A stretch of 64,000 bases of DNA from Martinezella tropici (GTDB lineage: Bacteria > Pseudomonadota > Alphaproteobacteria > Rhizobiales > Rhizobiaceae): positions 84,670 through 148,669 of the forward strand of contig JUHI01000017.1 of assembly GCA_000799755.1 (NCBI GenBank), read 5' to 3'. Shown piece after piece: positions 10,689 to 19,777 of the stretch. The position numbers and the translations under genes are program-made. Within the stretch, counting starts at the first letter, position 1. Every line of letters begins with the position of its first letter. The notes beneath the pieces are model-generated. The model was not told the DNA's origin and searched no databases. It was given only the letters and a program-made list of their open reading frames with translations.

Positions 10689-11030
10689 ATGCGCCTTATG
10701 CGTCCAGCCATCATTGCCTTCAGTCTTGCCGTGCTTGCTTCCTGCAGCTCCCAGGAAGAGGGTTTCGAGAAGATCATTCCCATCTTGAAGGAAAGTCCCT
10801 CTGCGCGAGCGCAGGTCATCGACAAGTGCATGTCGCAGCACATGTCGCCGGAAATGCTGGATGAAGTCGCCTTCTACGTCAGATCCCAGAGAAGCGAAGC
10901 AAAGCGGCTCTTTTGCCAGCGGATGACGACTGGCCTGGCATCCGGAAGGATAAGCTATGCCGATTTCAAGGCCTTGTTCCAGCAGAAGAAGGTGACGCCA
11001 GCGCTTGTCAGCGCTCTGAAGGGCCGCTGA
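10689..11030 (+). CDS. Small lipoprotein of unknown function
   Basis: 113 residues. Residues 1-19 are a type II signal peptide with basic start MRLMRP and lipobox LASC, so Cys19 is probably acylated. The mature part is helical and charged, with two further cysteines (DKCMS, LFCQR) spaced as a possible disulfide. ATG at 10689 preceded by GAGGGGGA. Located directly before tRNA-Leu. Family not recognised. Confidence 0.75.
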   Translation: MRLMRPAIIAFSLAVLASCSSQEEGFEKIIPILKESPSARAQVIDKCMSQHMSPEMLDEVAFYVRSQRSEAKRLFCQRMTTGLASGRISYADFKALFQQKKVTPALVSALKGR

Positions 11031-11120
11031 GCAACGGGCAGTCGGGCGGATACCTGTCGGCCCTTTCCGGCAAAACATTTCCTTGACTGAATCGCTCAAG
11101 TGCTTGATGGGGAAAGGCAC

Positions 11121-11206
11121 GCGGACGTGGCGAAACTGGTAGACGCAAGGGACTTAAAATCCCTCGACCTTTGGTTGTACGGGTTCGACCCCCGTCGTCC
11201 GCACCA
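11121..11206 (+). tRNA. tRNA-Leu(TAA)
   Basis: Acceptor arms GCGGACG (11121-11127) and CGTCCGC (11196-11202) pair perfectly; discriminator A and encoded CCA follow at 11203-11206. Anticodon stem AGGGA/TCCCT encloses loop CTTAAAA with anticodon TAA at 11155-11157. A long variable arm between the anticodon and the GGTTCGACCC T-loop is class II, as expected for leucine. Confidence 0.97.
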
Positions 11207-11233
11207 AGATCAAGCTCGATCAAGACAAGAACG

Positions 11234-11258
11234 AAAAAGGCGCAGCCTTCGCCGCGCC
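11234..11258 (-). terminator. Rho-independent terminator of wrbA
   Basis: On the minus strand GGCGCGGC (11258-11251), loop GAAG, GCTGCGCC (11246-11239), then TTTTT (11238-11234). Eight-base stem with one G-U pair, 27 bases after the wrbA stop. Confidence 0.8.
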
Positions 11259-11285
11259 CCTCTCCAACAATAGTCGGCGACCGAA

Positions 11286-11885
11286 TTAAGCCGTGAGCTT
11301 GGCAGCGATCTTGGCGACGTGGGCGCCCTGGTATTTTGCGGCTTCGAGTTCGATTTCCGAAGGCTGGCGCGAGCCGTCGCCGTTAGTGATCGTCGAAGCG
11401 CCGTAGGGCGAGCCGCCCTTGACTTCTTCCGTGCCCATCTGGCCCTGGAAGGCGTAGGGAAGGCCAACGACGGCCATGCCGTGGTGCAGCAGGGTCGGGA
11501 TGAAGCCGAGGATGGTGGATTCCTGGCCGCCGTGCTGGGTCGCGGACGAGGTGAAGACCGAACCGACCTTGCCGACGAGCTTGCCGCCGAACCAGAGGCC
11601 GCCGGTCTGATCCCAGAAATTGCGCATCTGCGAGGCAACCGTGCCGAAGCGGGTGCCGGCACCGACGATGATGGCGTCATATTCCGCCAGTTCGTCCGGC
11701 GTCGCGATCGGGGCTTCCTGATCCAGCTTGAAATAGGAGGCTTTGGCAACTTCTTCCGGAACGAGTTCGGGCACGCGCTTGACGATGACATCGGCACCGG
11801 CGGACTTTGCGCCTTCTGCGACGGCATAGGCCATCTTCTCGATGTGACCGTAAGCGGAGTAATAGAGAACCAGAACCTTAGCCAT
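11286..11885 (-). CDS. wrbA: NAD(P)H:quinone oxidoreductase WrbA
   Basis: 199 residues, standard WrbA length. Flavodoxin-like FMN loop YYSAYGHIEKMA at residues 7-18, then GAGTRFGTVASQMRNFWDQTGG and SSATQHGGQESTI, which are WrbA hallmark motifs. Tetrameric FMN quinone reductase that keeps quinones fully reduced under oxidative stress. ATG at 11885 is used because everything upstream in frame lacks similarity. Has its own terminator. Confidence 0.95.
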   Translation of the reverse strand: MAKVLVLYYSAYGHIEKMAYAVAEGAKSAGADVIVKRVPELVPEEVAKASYFKLDQEAPIATPDELAEYDAIIVGAGTRFGTVASQMRNFWDQTGGLWFGGKLVGKVGSVFTSSATQHGGQESTILGFIPTLLHHGMAVVGLPYAFQGQMGTEEVKGGSPYGASTITNGDGSRQPSEIELEAAKYQGAHVAKIAAKLTA

Positions 11886-12037
11886 GAAAACGTCTCCCGT
11901 TTGTTGGACGCGTTGAATGTCGAGGAATGTTGTATCAGCGATGCGACATGGGCACAGCCCCCGCGCCCAGAACGCACTGTTCATCCTGCGTAGACGGAAT
12001 TTCATTTGGAATATCTTGTAAGGACCTGTGACGATGC

Positions 12038-12053
12038 GCAAACGAACGTTTGC
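12038..12053. promoter_or_regulatory. Perfect 7-bp dyad in the wrbA/cinA-like divergent region
   Basis: GCAAACG (12038-12044) and CGTTTGC (12047-12053) separated by AA, between the divergent starts at 11885 and 12128. Could be a repressor site; no known consensus matched. Confidence 0.35.
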
Positions 12054-12127
12054 ATTCGCCGCAAACAGCGCTACCTATTTCGGGTATTTTGCGAACGCGC
12101 CGACTGCGCATTTTCCTGGATGTCTCC

Positions 12128-12883
12128 ATGTCGAACGAAACCATTGTCACAGCCGCCATGCTGGCCATCGGCGACGAATTGCTCTCCGGCCGGACGAAGG
12201 ACAAGAATATCGGCCATCTCGCCGATGTACTGCTGCTGGCTGGCATCGACCTGAAGGAAGTGCGTATCGTGGCCGACGACGAGGATGCAATCGTATCGGC
12301 GCTCAACGCATTGCGCGGCCAATATGATTATGTCTTCACCTCCGGCGGCATCGGTCCGACCCATGACGACATCACCGCCGACGCAATTGCGAAGGCCTTT
12401 GGCGTGCCCTGCGAACACGATGCCGAGGCCATGCGGATCATGGGCGAAATGTATGCCCGGCGCGAAATGGAGTTCACCGAGGCGCGCCAGCGCATGGCGC
12501 GCATGCCAGTCGGCTCGAAGCATATCGCCAATCCCGTCTCGACCGCGCCCGGCTTCAACATCGGCAACGTCTATGTCATGGCCGGCGTGCCGCAGGTTTT
12601 CCAGGCGATGCTCGACAATGTCATCCCGACGCTCAGGACCGGCGCGCACGTCTTGTCGACCGCGATTTCCTGCCCTTACGGCGAAGGCGAGATCGGCACG
12701 CCCCTCGGCCTCATCCAGAAGGCACATCCCGACACCAGCATCGGCTCCTACCCGCGCTATGTCGGCCAATTCTTCTCGACCGAGATCGTCGTCCGAGGCC
12801 GCTCCGCCGAGCTGGTTGAAAATGTCGCAGCGGAAGTGCGCGCGATGATCGAAACCATCCGGCAGTCGAAAGCTACTGCATAA
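12128..12883 (+). CDS. CinA-type molybdopterin-binding (MoCF) domain protein
   Basis: 251 residues. Begins with the MoCF-biosynthesis fold: AMLAIGDELLSGRTKDKN, then FTSGGIGPTHDDITADAIA, the CinA/MoaB signature for binding a nucleotide or pterin. It corresponds to the N-terminal half of CinA only; the C-terminal NMN-deamidase domain is absent, as in many alphaproteobacteria where it is encoded separately. Commonly annotated competence/damage-inducible protein A; substrate could be a pyridine nucleotide dinucleotide. ATG at 12128 begins the conserved region; ribosome site is poor. Confidence 0.85.
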   Translation: MSNETIVTAAMLAIGDELLSGRTKDKNIGHLADVLLLAGIDLKEVRIVADDEDAIVSALNALRGQYDYVFTSGGIGPTHDDITADAIAKAFGVPCEHDAEAMRIMGEMYARREMEFTEARQRMARMPVGSKHIANPVSTAPGFNIGNVYVMAGVPQVFQAMLDNVIPTLRTGAHVLSTAISCPYGEGEIGTPLGLIQKAHPDTSIGSYPRYVGQFFSTEIVVRGRSAELVENVAAEVRAMIETIRQSKATA

Positions 12884-12985
12884 TTCCTTAAATCGGGATC
12901 GATTTAAGGATAAAATTATGTAGCGAATGTAGAGTGTTACAGCGACCTTTGCGCGTCACATGTGACGCGCGGCGCTGCAACGAAA
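12884..12985. repeat. Composite palindromic intergenic repeat
   Basis: Directly after the CinA-like stop codon. First palindrome: CCTTAAATCG, GGAT, CGATTTAAGG (perfect 10-bp arms) within an AT-rich unit. Second: GCGCGTCACATGTGACGCGC, flanked by AGCG/CGCT. The layout resembles mobile palindromic intergenic elements that recur in rhizobial genomes (from memory, unverified). The first hairpin may also terminate the upstream gene. Confidence 0.6.
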
Positions 12986-13120
12986 ATCACTCGGCTGACG
13001 CCTGATATTCAACGAGGGCGTGCACTTTCCACGGAACCGTAGGGCCATTCTGCGCATTATCTTGTGGCGGAATGCTGATATCATGATCCGATCCAACCCT
13101 TCCGCATGGGAGATCTCTTC

Positions 13121-13966
13121 ATGTCCTACAAAACGATAGTGACCGTTCTCGACAATCCCGACAATACCCGCGTCGCCGCCGACTTTGCAGCGGCGCTCGC
13201 AAAGGAGCATGGCGCCCATGTCGTCGGCCTTCATGCGGAGCTTGTCTCGACCGTGCCGCTGGTGGCGCCGATGGAAATTCCCGACCCCGTTGCGGTTCAG
13301 GCCCTTCAGGATGTCGCTCACAATCAGTCGGTGGACATCGAGCGGGTGTTCCGCTCGAAAATGGAAGCCGCCGGCCTCGATTACGAATGGCACAGCTTTG
13401 CCAGCACGATCGGCTACGGCACCGAGCCCCTGGTCGAGAGCGCCCGCAGCGCCGATCTTCTCGTTGCCGTGCAGCCGGACCCGTCGAAATACGGCGACAC
13501 GCAGGTCGATGTCGAAACTTTCCTGTTCGACAGCGGCCGGCCGGTCCTGCTGATCCCCTATATCCTCAAGGAACCGAAGCCCGTCCGCCGCGTGCTTATC
13601 GCCTGGAACGGCTCCAAGGAGGCGGCACGCGCCACCTTCGATGCCCTGCCCTTCCTGAAAGCCGCGGATTCGGTCGAGATCCTTTCGGTCAGCACATCGG
13701 AGAAGGACCCGCATCCATCCAAGGAAACCGGCGTCCAGATCGCCGCCGCGCTGACGCGCCACGGCGTTCGAGCCAAGTTCGAGACGACAGCCTGCAGCGG
13801 TAAATCGACACCATCTCAGGTCATCGAAAACCGGCTGGCGGACAATAGCATCGACCTGCTTGTGATGGGCGCCTACACGCATTCCTGGCTTTGGCAGATG
13901 ATCTTCGGCGGCACGACGCGCACCCTGCTGCAATCGATGACCGCGATGACGTTGCTGGCCCGCTAG
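13121..13966 (+). CDS. Universal stress protein with two USP domains
   Basis: 281 residues, twice the single-domain length. Domain 1 begins YKTIVTVLDNPDNT; domain 2 begins RRVLIAWNGSKEAARATFDAL and ends VMGAYTHSWLWQMIFGGTTR, the region corresponding to the G-2x-G-9x-G(S/T) ATP-binding motif. Cytosolic stress-response protein; exact role unknown. ATG at 13121 preceded by GGGAG. Monocistronic between repeat regions. Confidence 0.9.
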   Translation: MSYKTIVTVLDNPDNTRVAADFAAALAKEHGAHVVGLHAELVSTVPLVAPMEIPDPVAVQALQDVAHNQSVDIERVFRSKMEAAGLDYEWHSFASTIGYGTEPLVESARSADLLVAVQPDPSKYGDTQVDVETFLFDSGRPVLLIPYILKEPKPVRRVLIAWNGSKEAARATFDALPFLKAADSVEILSVSTSEKDPHPSKETGVQIAAALTRHGVRAKFETTACSGKSTPSQVIENRLADNSIDLLVMGAYTHSWLWQMIFGGTTRTLLQSMTAMTLLAR

Positions 13967-14282
13967 ACGGCCAAGAGCTTAAATCCTGCGGCAACCGGTG
14001 CAGAACTGCATCGGTTGCGCGCGTTGCAGCTATTGCCTTTTGTCGGCAAATCCAGCAGAAAGCAGCGACCGATGACAGAATTCCCGCCAGGGAACCGTTC
14101 GCGCGGTCGAAGGAGCATGGTCCCGAAAAGCCTGTCGCTTTTCCCGGATGAGATCCTGTTCACGCAGATGGCAAGCGAATCGCGTTCCGGATCTGGATGA
14201 TGGTCCGCGCCCGCCGCGGGGTCTGCTCAGGGTCGCCGGCGCTGCCGGTGCGTCGTTATTCCATGCCCCGGAGCCTTCTGCC
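13967..14282. other. Intergenic with two hairpin repeats
   Basis: 316 bases without a gene. Holds a 13-bp-arm hairpin at 13991-14018 (GCAACCGGTGCAG with one wobble) that could end the usp transcript, and a second dyad GAAAAGC (14125-14131)/GCTTTTC (14137-14143) in a context resembling rhizobial intergenic repeats. No coding signal seen. Confidence 0.55.
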
Positions 14283-14780
14283 ATGTCCCTGCCCGATAAA
14301 GCCTTTCCCGTATCCTGGGATCAGTTCCATCGCGATGCGCGCGCGCTTGCCTGGCGGCTTGCCGGCCTCAATCGAGATTTCAAGGCGATCGTCTGTATCA
14401 CCCGCGGCGGCCTCGTGCCGGCGGCCATCATCTCGCGTGAGCTCAACATCCGCCTGATCGAGACCGTCTGTGTCGCCTCCTATCATGACTATTCCAGCCA
14501 GGGCGAAATGAACTTGCTCAAGGGCATTGCGCCAGAACTGTCAGCCAACGGCGGCGAAGGGGTGCTCGTCATCGACGACCTCACCGATACCGGCAAGACG
14601 GCCCTCGAGGTTCGCAGCTTGCTGCCGAAGGCGCATTTCGCCTGCGTTTATGCCAAGCCGACCGGTGTTCCCACAATCGACACCTTCATCACCGAAGTCA
14701 GCCAGGACACCTGGATCTACTTCCCCTGGGATATGGGCTTCACCTACCAGGAGCCGATCGCTAAGGGCCATCGCGGCTGA
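14283..14780 (+). CDS. gpt: Xanthine phosphoribosyltransferase
   Basis: 165 residues, the size of bacterial Gpt. Purine salvage: transfers phosphoribosyl from PRPP to xanthine/guanine. The PRPP loop is VLVIDDLTDTGKTA (about residues 95-108); ITRGGLVPAAI and the C-terminal WIYFPWDM (base stacking Trp) are XGPRT features. ATG at 14283; upstream in-frame codons lack similarity. Followed by a hairpin terminator. Confidence 0.92.
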   Translation: MSLPDKAFPVSWDQFHRDARALAWRLAGLNRDFKAIVCITRGGLVPAAIISRELNIRLIETVCVASYHDYSSQGEMNLLKGIAPELSANGGEGVLVIDDLTDTGKTALEVRSLLPKAHFACVYAKPTGVPTIDTFITEVSQDTWIYFPWDMGFTYQEPIAKGHRG

Positions 14781-14857
14781 CACTGCCATTAGAGGCGATG
14801 CGAATCAGTCGCGATCGCCAGCCGTGCGGCAACATGATTCGAATGACGGTAATAGAG

Positions 14858-14877
14858 GTGGGCGCTGCGGCGCCCAC
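14858..14877 (+). terminator. Hairpin downstream of gpt
   Basis: Perfect stem GTGGGCGC (14858-14865), loop TGCG, GCGCCCAC (14870-14877), followed by TAGATTT. Located 77 bases after the gpt stop. Confidence 0.6.
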
Positions 14878-15124
14878 TAGATTTAGTGGACGCATATTGG
14901 CGGGAACGCGCGGGATTCAAGGGTTTCCGCGCGAATCATGATGTGCCACGGCATGATTTTGCCGCGCTGCCAATGGCATCAAGGTCACGGTCACAATTTT
15001 GTCGCTTTTGACTCCGGCCTTGATGAAACAAACCTCGACAGCGGTCGCGCGAAGGGCGAACGACGACGCCCAAGCTCTTGATTCTTCTACCCTCCTGACG
15101 TTTCCCCAGTTTCCACAGCTAAGC

Positions 15125-15140
15125 CCACAAGATATTGTGG
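15125..15140. promoter_or_regulatory. NrdR-box-like palindrome, upstream copy
   Basis: Palindrome CCACAAGATATTGTGG; its centre matches the NrdR consensus acaCwAtATaTwGtgt at about 13 of 16 positions. It sits 25 bp upstream of the candidate TTGACG promoter of nrdJ. Confidence 0.5.
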
Positions 15141-15369
15141 TTAACAATCCCTAGCAAACCACCCCTTGACGGAATCGGGTCTTTCAAAGTTAATGGACGA
15201 CGTTGCGGCGGCGACTGGACCAGGCGTATTTACGAGGGCTGGTTCTCAATTCGAAATCGGATTTGGATTCAGGGCGATACACTTTGATCAGTGGCCGCCG
15301 TGAGCGTTTTTGTGCCGATATCGAGGCTGCCAAAAAAGACATGCGGGGACTGGCGGCAATAAGCTGTTA

Positions 15370-15416
15370 ATACTATATTTAGTGTTTGCAGCCACCATCA
15401 CCACAAGATACAGGAA
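15370..15416. promoter_or_regulatory. Pair of NrdR-box-like sites 31 bp apart
   Basis: ATACTATATTTAGTGT (15370-15385) fits the NrdR consensus at 14 of 16 positions. A weaker second site (15401-16) starts CCACAAGATA, identical to the first ten bases of the upstream copy at 15125. Start-to-start distance is 31 bp, i.e. three helical turns, the usual spacing of paired NrdR boxes. The first box contains TATATT and may overlap a -10 element. Confidence 0.6.
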
Positions 15417-15549
15417 CGCCATCTCCGGATGACACCTCCTGTCAGAGAGCGGATCGAAGCTGGCTGCGCGTTGACATCGCGACGCCGGAATGAGAATTTT
15501 TGCGTCCTGCTTTCATGCGGGAGCGCACCAACGAATGAGGATTGGGACC

Positions 15550-18500
15550 ATGCGCATCGAACGTCGTTTTACGAAGGCCGGCCAGTCACCCTATGCGGAG
15601 ATCGAATTCCGCAAGGCGACGAGCGAGATCAAGAACCCCGACGGTTCGATCGTGTTCCGCCTCGAAAACATCGATGTACCCGCGCAGTTCTCGCAGGTGG
15701 CCGCCGACATTCTCGCGCAGAAGTATTTCCGCAAGGCCGGCGTGCCTGCCAAGCTGAAGAAGGTCGAGGAAAACGACGTCCCCTCCTTCTTGTGGCGCTC
15801 CATTCCCGACGATGCCGCCATGAAGGATCTGCCCAAGGATCGGCAGAGCGGCTCGGAAACCGATGCGCGACAGGTCTTCGACCGCCTCGCCGGCACCTGG
15901 ACCTACTGGGGCTGGAAGGGCGGCTACTTCTCGTCCGAGGAAGACGCTTCCGCCTTCTGCGACGAGCTTGCCTACATGCTCGCCACCCAGCGCGTTGCTC
16001 CGAATTCGCCGCAGTGGTTCAACACCGGCATGCACTGGGCCTATGGCATCGACGGCCCCGGCCAGGGTCACTATTATGTCGACCCGTTCACCGGCAAGCT
16101 CACAAAGTCCAAGTCGGCTTATGAGCATCCACAGCCGCATGCCTGCTTCATCCAGTCCGTCGAGGACGACCTCGTCAACGAGGGCGGCATCATGGACCTG
16201 TGGGTTCGCGAAGCCCGCCTCTTCAAGTACGGTTCCGGCACCGGCTCGAACTTCTCGATGCTGCGCGCCGAAGGCGAAAAGCTTTCCGGCGGCGGTCGCT
16301 CCTCCGGCCTGATGAGCTTCCTCAAGATCGGCGACCGCGCTGCCGGCGCCATCAAGTCGGGCGGTACGACCCGTCGCGCCGCCAAGATGGTCGTCGTCGA
16401 CATCGACCATCCTGACATCGAGGACTACATCAACTGGAAGGTCAAAGAGGAGCAGAAGGTTGCCGCCCTCGTCACCGGCTCAAAGATCGTCGCCAGGCAC
16501 CTGAAGGCGATCATGAAGGCCACGCTCAATTGCGAAGGCGACAATGACGATTGCTTCGACCCGGCCAAGAACCCTGCCCTGAAGCGCGAAATCCGTGCTG
16601 CCAAGAAGGACCAGGTTCCGGAAAACTACGTCCAGCGCGTCATCCAGTTCGCCCGTCAGGGCTACAAGGATCTTGAATTCAAGACCTACGACACGGACTG
16701 GGATTCGGAAGCCTACCTCACCGTATCCGGCCAGAACTCCAACAACTCGGTTTCGATCAAGGACGACTTCCTGCGTGCCGTCGAGAATGATGGCGACTGG
16801 AACCTGACCGCCCGCAAGGACGGCAAGGTCATCAAGACGCTAAAGGCCCGCGACCTCTGGGAATCCATCTCCTACGCCGCCTGGGCATCGGCCGACCCGG
16901 GCCTGCACTTCAACACGACGATGAACGACTGGCACACCAGCCCGGCCGCGGGCCCGATCCGCGCCTCCAATCCGTGCTCGGAATATATGTTCCTCGACGA
17001 CACGGCCTGCAACCTTGCCTCGCTGAACCTGATGACCTTCAAGGACGCAGCGACGAAGCGTATCAACATTGCTGACTACGAGCACGCCGTCCGTCTCTGG
17101 ACCGTCGTTCTCGAAGTCTCCGTGATGATGGCGCAGTTCCCCTCGCGCCGCATCGCCGAGCTTTCCTATGAATACCGCACGCTCGGCCTCGGCTACGCCA
17201 ATATCGGTGGCCTGCTGATGTCGTCGGGCATTCCCTATGACAGCGACGAAGCCCGCGCCATCGCCGGCTCGCTGACCGCGATCATGACCGGTATCGCCTA
17301 TGCGACCTCGGCCGAAATGGCCTCCGAACTCGGGACCTTCCCGATGTTCGAGCCGAACCGCGAGAACATGCTGCGCGTCATCCGCAACCATCGCCGCGCC
17401 GCTTACGGCGAGGCCTCGGGCTATGAAGGTCTTTCGGTCAACCCGGTCGCGCTGATCCATTCCGACAATCCGGACAAGGATCTCGTTGCCCATGCCAAGG
17501 CCGCCTGGGACAAGGCGCTGCAACTCGGCGAAAGACATGGCTACCGCAACGCCCAGGCAACCGTCATCGCGCCGACCGGCACGATCGGCCTCGTCATGGA
17601 TTGCGACACGACCGGCATCGAGCCGGATTTCGCCCTGGTGAAGTTCAAGAAGCTTGCCGGCGGCGGCTACTTCAAGATCATCAACCGCGCCGTTCCGGAA
17701 GCGCTGCGCACGCTCGGCTATTCCGAAAGCCAGATCGCCGAGATCGAGGCTTACGCAGTCGGCCACGGCAACCTTAACCAGGCTCCGGCCATCAACCCGT
17801 CGACGCTGAAGGCCAAGGGCTTCACCGCCGAGAAGGTCGATGCCGTCAACGCCGCGCTCAAGAGCGCCTTCGACATCAAGTTCGTCTTCAACCAGTGGAC
17901 CCTCGGCGCCGACTTCCTGAAGGGCACGCTGAAGGTGTCCGACGAGCAGATGGCCGACATGAGCTTCAACCTGCTCGACCATCTCGGCTTCTCCAAGAAG
18001 GACATCGAGGCTGCGAACATCCATGTTTGCGGTGCGATGACGCTGGAAGGCGCGCCCTTCCTGAAGAACGAGCACCTCGCCGTCTTCGATTGCGCCAACC
18101 CTTGCGGCAAGATCGGCAAGCGTTACCTCTCGGTCGAAAGCCACATCCGTATGATGGCGGCAGCCCAGCCCTTCATCTCGGGCGCCATCTCCAAGACGAT
18201 CAACATGCCGAATGAGGCGACCGTCGAGGATTGCAAGAACGCCTACATGCTCTCCTGGAAGCTCGGTCTGAAGGCCAATGCCCTTTATCGTGACGGCTCC
18301 AAGCTCAGCCAGCCGCTGAATGCTTCGCTGATCGAAGACGACAGTGACGAGGATGCGCTGGAAGAATTCCTGCAGGCCCCTGCTGCCGCGCAGGCCGTGA
18401 CCATCACCGAAAAGATCGTCGAACGCGTGATCGAGAAGGTCGTGCGCACACAGGAGAAGCTGCCGGGCCGCCGCAAGGGCTATACCCAGAAGGCCAAGAT

Positions 18501-19344
18501 CGGCGGACACACGATCTTCCTGCGCACCGGCGAATATGACGACGGCCGTCTCGGCGAAATCTTCCTTGATATGAACAAGGAAGGCTCTGCACTGCGCGCC
18601 TTCATCAACAACTTCGCGATTTCCGTCTCGCTTGGCCTCCAGTACGGCGTGCCGCTCGAAGAATATGTCGACGCCTTCACTTTCACCAAGTTCGAGCCGG
18701 CCGGCATCGTAACGGGCAATGACGCCATCAAGAACGCCACGTCGATCCTCGACTACGTGTTCCGCGAACTGGCGATCTCCTATCTCGGCCGTCACGATCT
18801 CGCTCATGTCGACACCTCGGACTTCAGCAACACGGCGCTCGGCCGCGGCGTTTCCGAAGGCAAGGCCGATGTCGTCTCCAAGGGCCTGACCCGCGGCTAC
18901 AAGCCGACGCTCGTTCCGACATCGGGCGAACGTCCGGCAGCCGAGGTCAAGGGTTCGGCTACCGCTGCCCCGGCCCGCGCCGCCTCGGTTTCCACGGTCA
19001 CAGCCTTCGCCGGCAACACCGTCCGCAAGCTGGAGCCGACAAGCGCGGTTTCCACCTCCGAAGTCGTCGCCTTCAAGCGCGATTACGAAGAGCGTGCGAA
19101 GGAGTTGGCGGAAGAGATCGCAGAGGAAGTGGCGGAAGAAACCGGCCTCTTCACCGACAAGGCTGCAAGCGACGCGGCAACGGCCAAGACGGACGCCAAG
19201 AAACTGGAATCCGAACGCCGCGCCCGCTCCATCATGCAGGGCTACACCGGCAACATGTGCACCGAGTGCCAGAACTTCACGATGGTCCGCAACGGCACCT
19301 GCGAGAAGTGCGACACTTGCGGTGCGACCAGCGGCTGCTCTTGA
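15550..19344 (+). CDS. nrdJ: Vitamin B12-dependent (class II) ribonucleotide reductase
   Basis: 1264 residues, typical for the large NrdJ type. Reduces ribonucleotides to deoxyribonucleotides with adenosylcobalamin as radical source, oxygen-independently; in rhizobia it is the main or only RNR. Visible are the substrate loop NPCSEYMFLDDTACNLASLNL with an active-site Cys, APTGTIGLVMDCDTTGIEPD, and a C-terminal tail with CTECQNF and CEKCDTCG cysteine pairs that form a zinc-ribbon/redox tail. ATG at 15550 starts the family sequence MRIERRFTK; GAGGATTGGG precedes it. Upstream NrdR-like boxes suggest repression by NrdR. Confidence 0.97.
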   Translation: MRIERRFTKAGQSPYAEIEFRKATSEIKNPDGSIVFRLENIDVPAQFSQVAADILAQKYFRKAGVPAKLKKVEENDVPSFLWRSIPDDAAMKDLPKDRQSGSETDARQVFDRLAGTWTYWGWKGGYFSSEEDASAFCDELAYMLATQRVAPNSPQWFNTGMHWAYGIDGPGQGHYYVDPFTGKLTKSKSAYEHPQPHACFIQSVEDDLVNEGGIMDLWVREARLFKYGSGTGSNFSMLRAEGEKLSGGGRSSGLMSFLKIGDRAAGAIKSGGTTRRAAKMVVVDIDHPDIEDYINWKVKEEQKVAALVTGSKIVARHLKAIMKATLNCEGDNDDCFDPAKNPALKREIRAAKKDQVPENYVQRVIQFARQGYKDLEFKTYDTDWDSEAYLTVSGQNSNNSVSIKDDFLRAVENDGDWNLTARKDGKVIKTLKARDLWESISYAAWASADPGLHFNTTMNDWHTSPAAGPIRASNPCSEYMFLDDTACNLASLNLMTFKDAATKRINIADYEHAVRLWTVVLEVSVMMAQFPSRRIAELSYEYRTLGLGYANIGGLLMSSGIPYDSDEARAIAGSLTAIMTGIAYATSAEMASELGTFPMFEPNRENMLRVIRNHRRAAYGEASGYEGLSVNPVALIHSDNPDKDLVAHAKAAWDKALQLGERHGYRNAQATVIAPTGTIGLVMDCDTTGIEPDFALVKFKKLAGGGYFKIINRAVPEALRTLGYSESQIAEIEAYAVGHGNLNQAPAINPSTLKAKGFTAEKVDAVNAALKSAFDIKFVFNQWTLGADFLKGTLKVSDEQMADMSFNLLDHLGFSKKDIEAANIHVCGAMTLEGAPFLKNEHLAVFDCANPCGKIGKRYLSVESHIRMMAAAQPFISGAISKTINMPNEATVEDCKNAYMLSWKLGLKANALYRDGSKLSQPLNASLIEDDSDEDALEEFLQAPAAAQAVTITEKIVERVIEKVVRTQEKLPGRRKGYTQKAKIGGHTIFLRTGEYDDGRLGEIFLDMNKEGSALRAFINNFAISVSLGLQYGVPLEEYVDAFTFTKFEPAGIVTGNDAIKNATSILDYVFRELAISYLGRHDLAHVDTSDFSNTALGRGVSEGKADVVSKGLTRGYKPTLVPTSGERPAAEVKGSATAAPARAASVSTVTAFAGNTVRKLEPTSAVSTSEVVAFKRDYEERAKELAEEIAEEVAEETGLFTDKAASDAATAKTDAKKLESERRARSIMQGYTGNMCTECQNFTMVRNGTCEKCDTCGATSGCS

Positions 19345-19375
19345 TAATTTATCGTGCTCTTAGCTAATCCATCAA

Positions 19376-19403
19376 CGGGGCGAGCAATCGCCCCGCTTTT
19401 TTT
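19376..19403 (+). terminator. Rho-independent terminator of nrdJ
   Basis: CGGGGCGA (19376-19383), loop GCAA, TCGCCCCG (19388-19395), then a C and seven T residues. Perfect 8-bp GC-rich stem. Confidence 0.93.
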
Positions 19404-19777
19404 ATGAAGGTGTTTCGTAATCGGACTGAAGCTGCACATTCCCAAATTGCGCTATTACAGCCCCAGGCTGCTGGTGCCGGGGCAGCACTCTCTTCCGTCG
19501 ACTAAAAATATCCGTCAACGCACCCGTTCATGAAGAAATGCCTAGATAGCTAAAGGTTTGGCCTTATCAGTGCCAATACCCCTCACCCCAAATGCCCGAT
19601 TTCGGCCACGAAACCGGCGGGAAATCATCCATTTTCATTGAAATTGTTGCTGCAGCAATATTCGGTCTGCCGAGCCTCAAAGCCGTGATCCACGGTACCC
19701 GGCTCTTCGACATATTTATCGCTGAATCCCGCCCTTAGTGCGTCGGAAAAAGCAGTCCAATCGTGTGAGGCACCGTT
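19404..19777. other. Intergenic, nrdJ to acyltransferase
   Basis: About 370 bases. Has a short palindrome TTGCTGCAGCAA near 19647 and a GC hairpin near 19466-19487. No ORF with plausible start and codon bias, and no RNA gene recognised. Confidence 0.5.

Larger units (their letters stand above)
14878..15549. other. Long nrdJ leader/intergenic region
   Basis: About 670 bases without a gene. Contains three NrdR-box-like sites (listed separately) and a plausible promoter TTGACG (15166-15171), 17 bp, GTTAAT (15189-15194). I searched by eye for a cobalamin riboswitch core and B12 box and found none. The leader seems long enough for further RNA-level control but no other conserved structure was recognised. 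Confidence 0.6.

Noticed and set aside
14878..15549. Cobalamin riboswitch upstream of nrdJ
   Set aside because: Looked for the aptamer core and B12 box on both strands and found nothing convincing.
16840..18807. 655-aa open frame antisense to nrdJ
   Set aside because: Typical GC-rich antisense shadow: it lies wholly opposite a conserved gene, has low-complexity Asp/Gly/Val-rich translation and no ribosome site.
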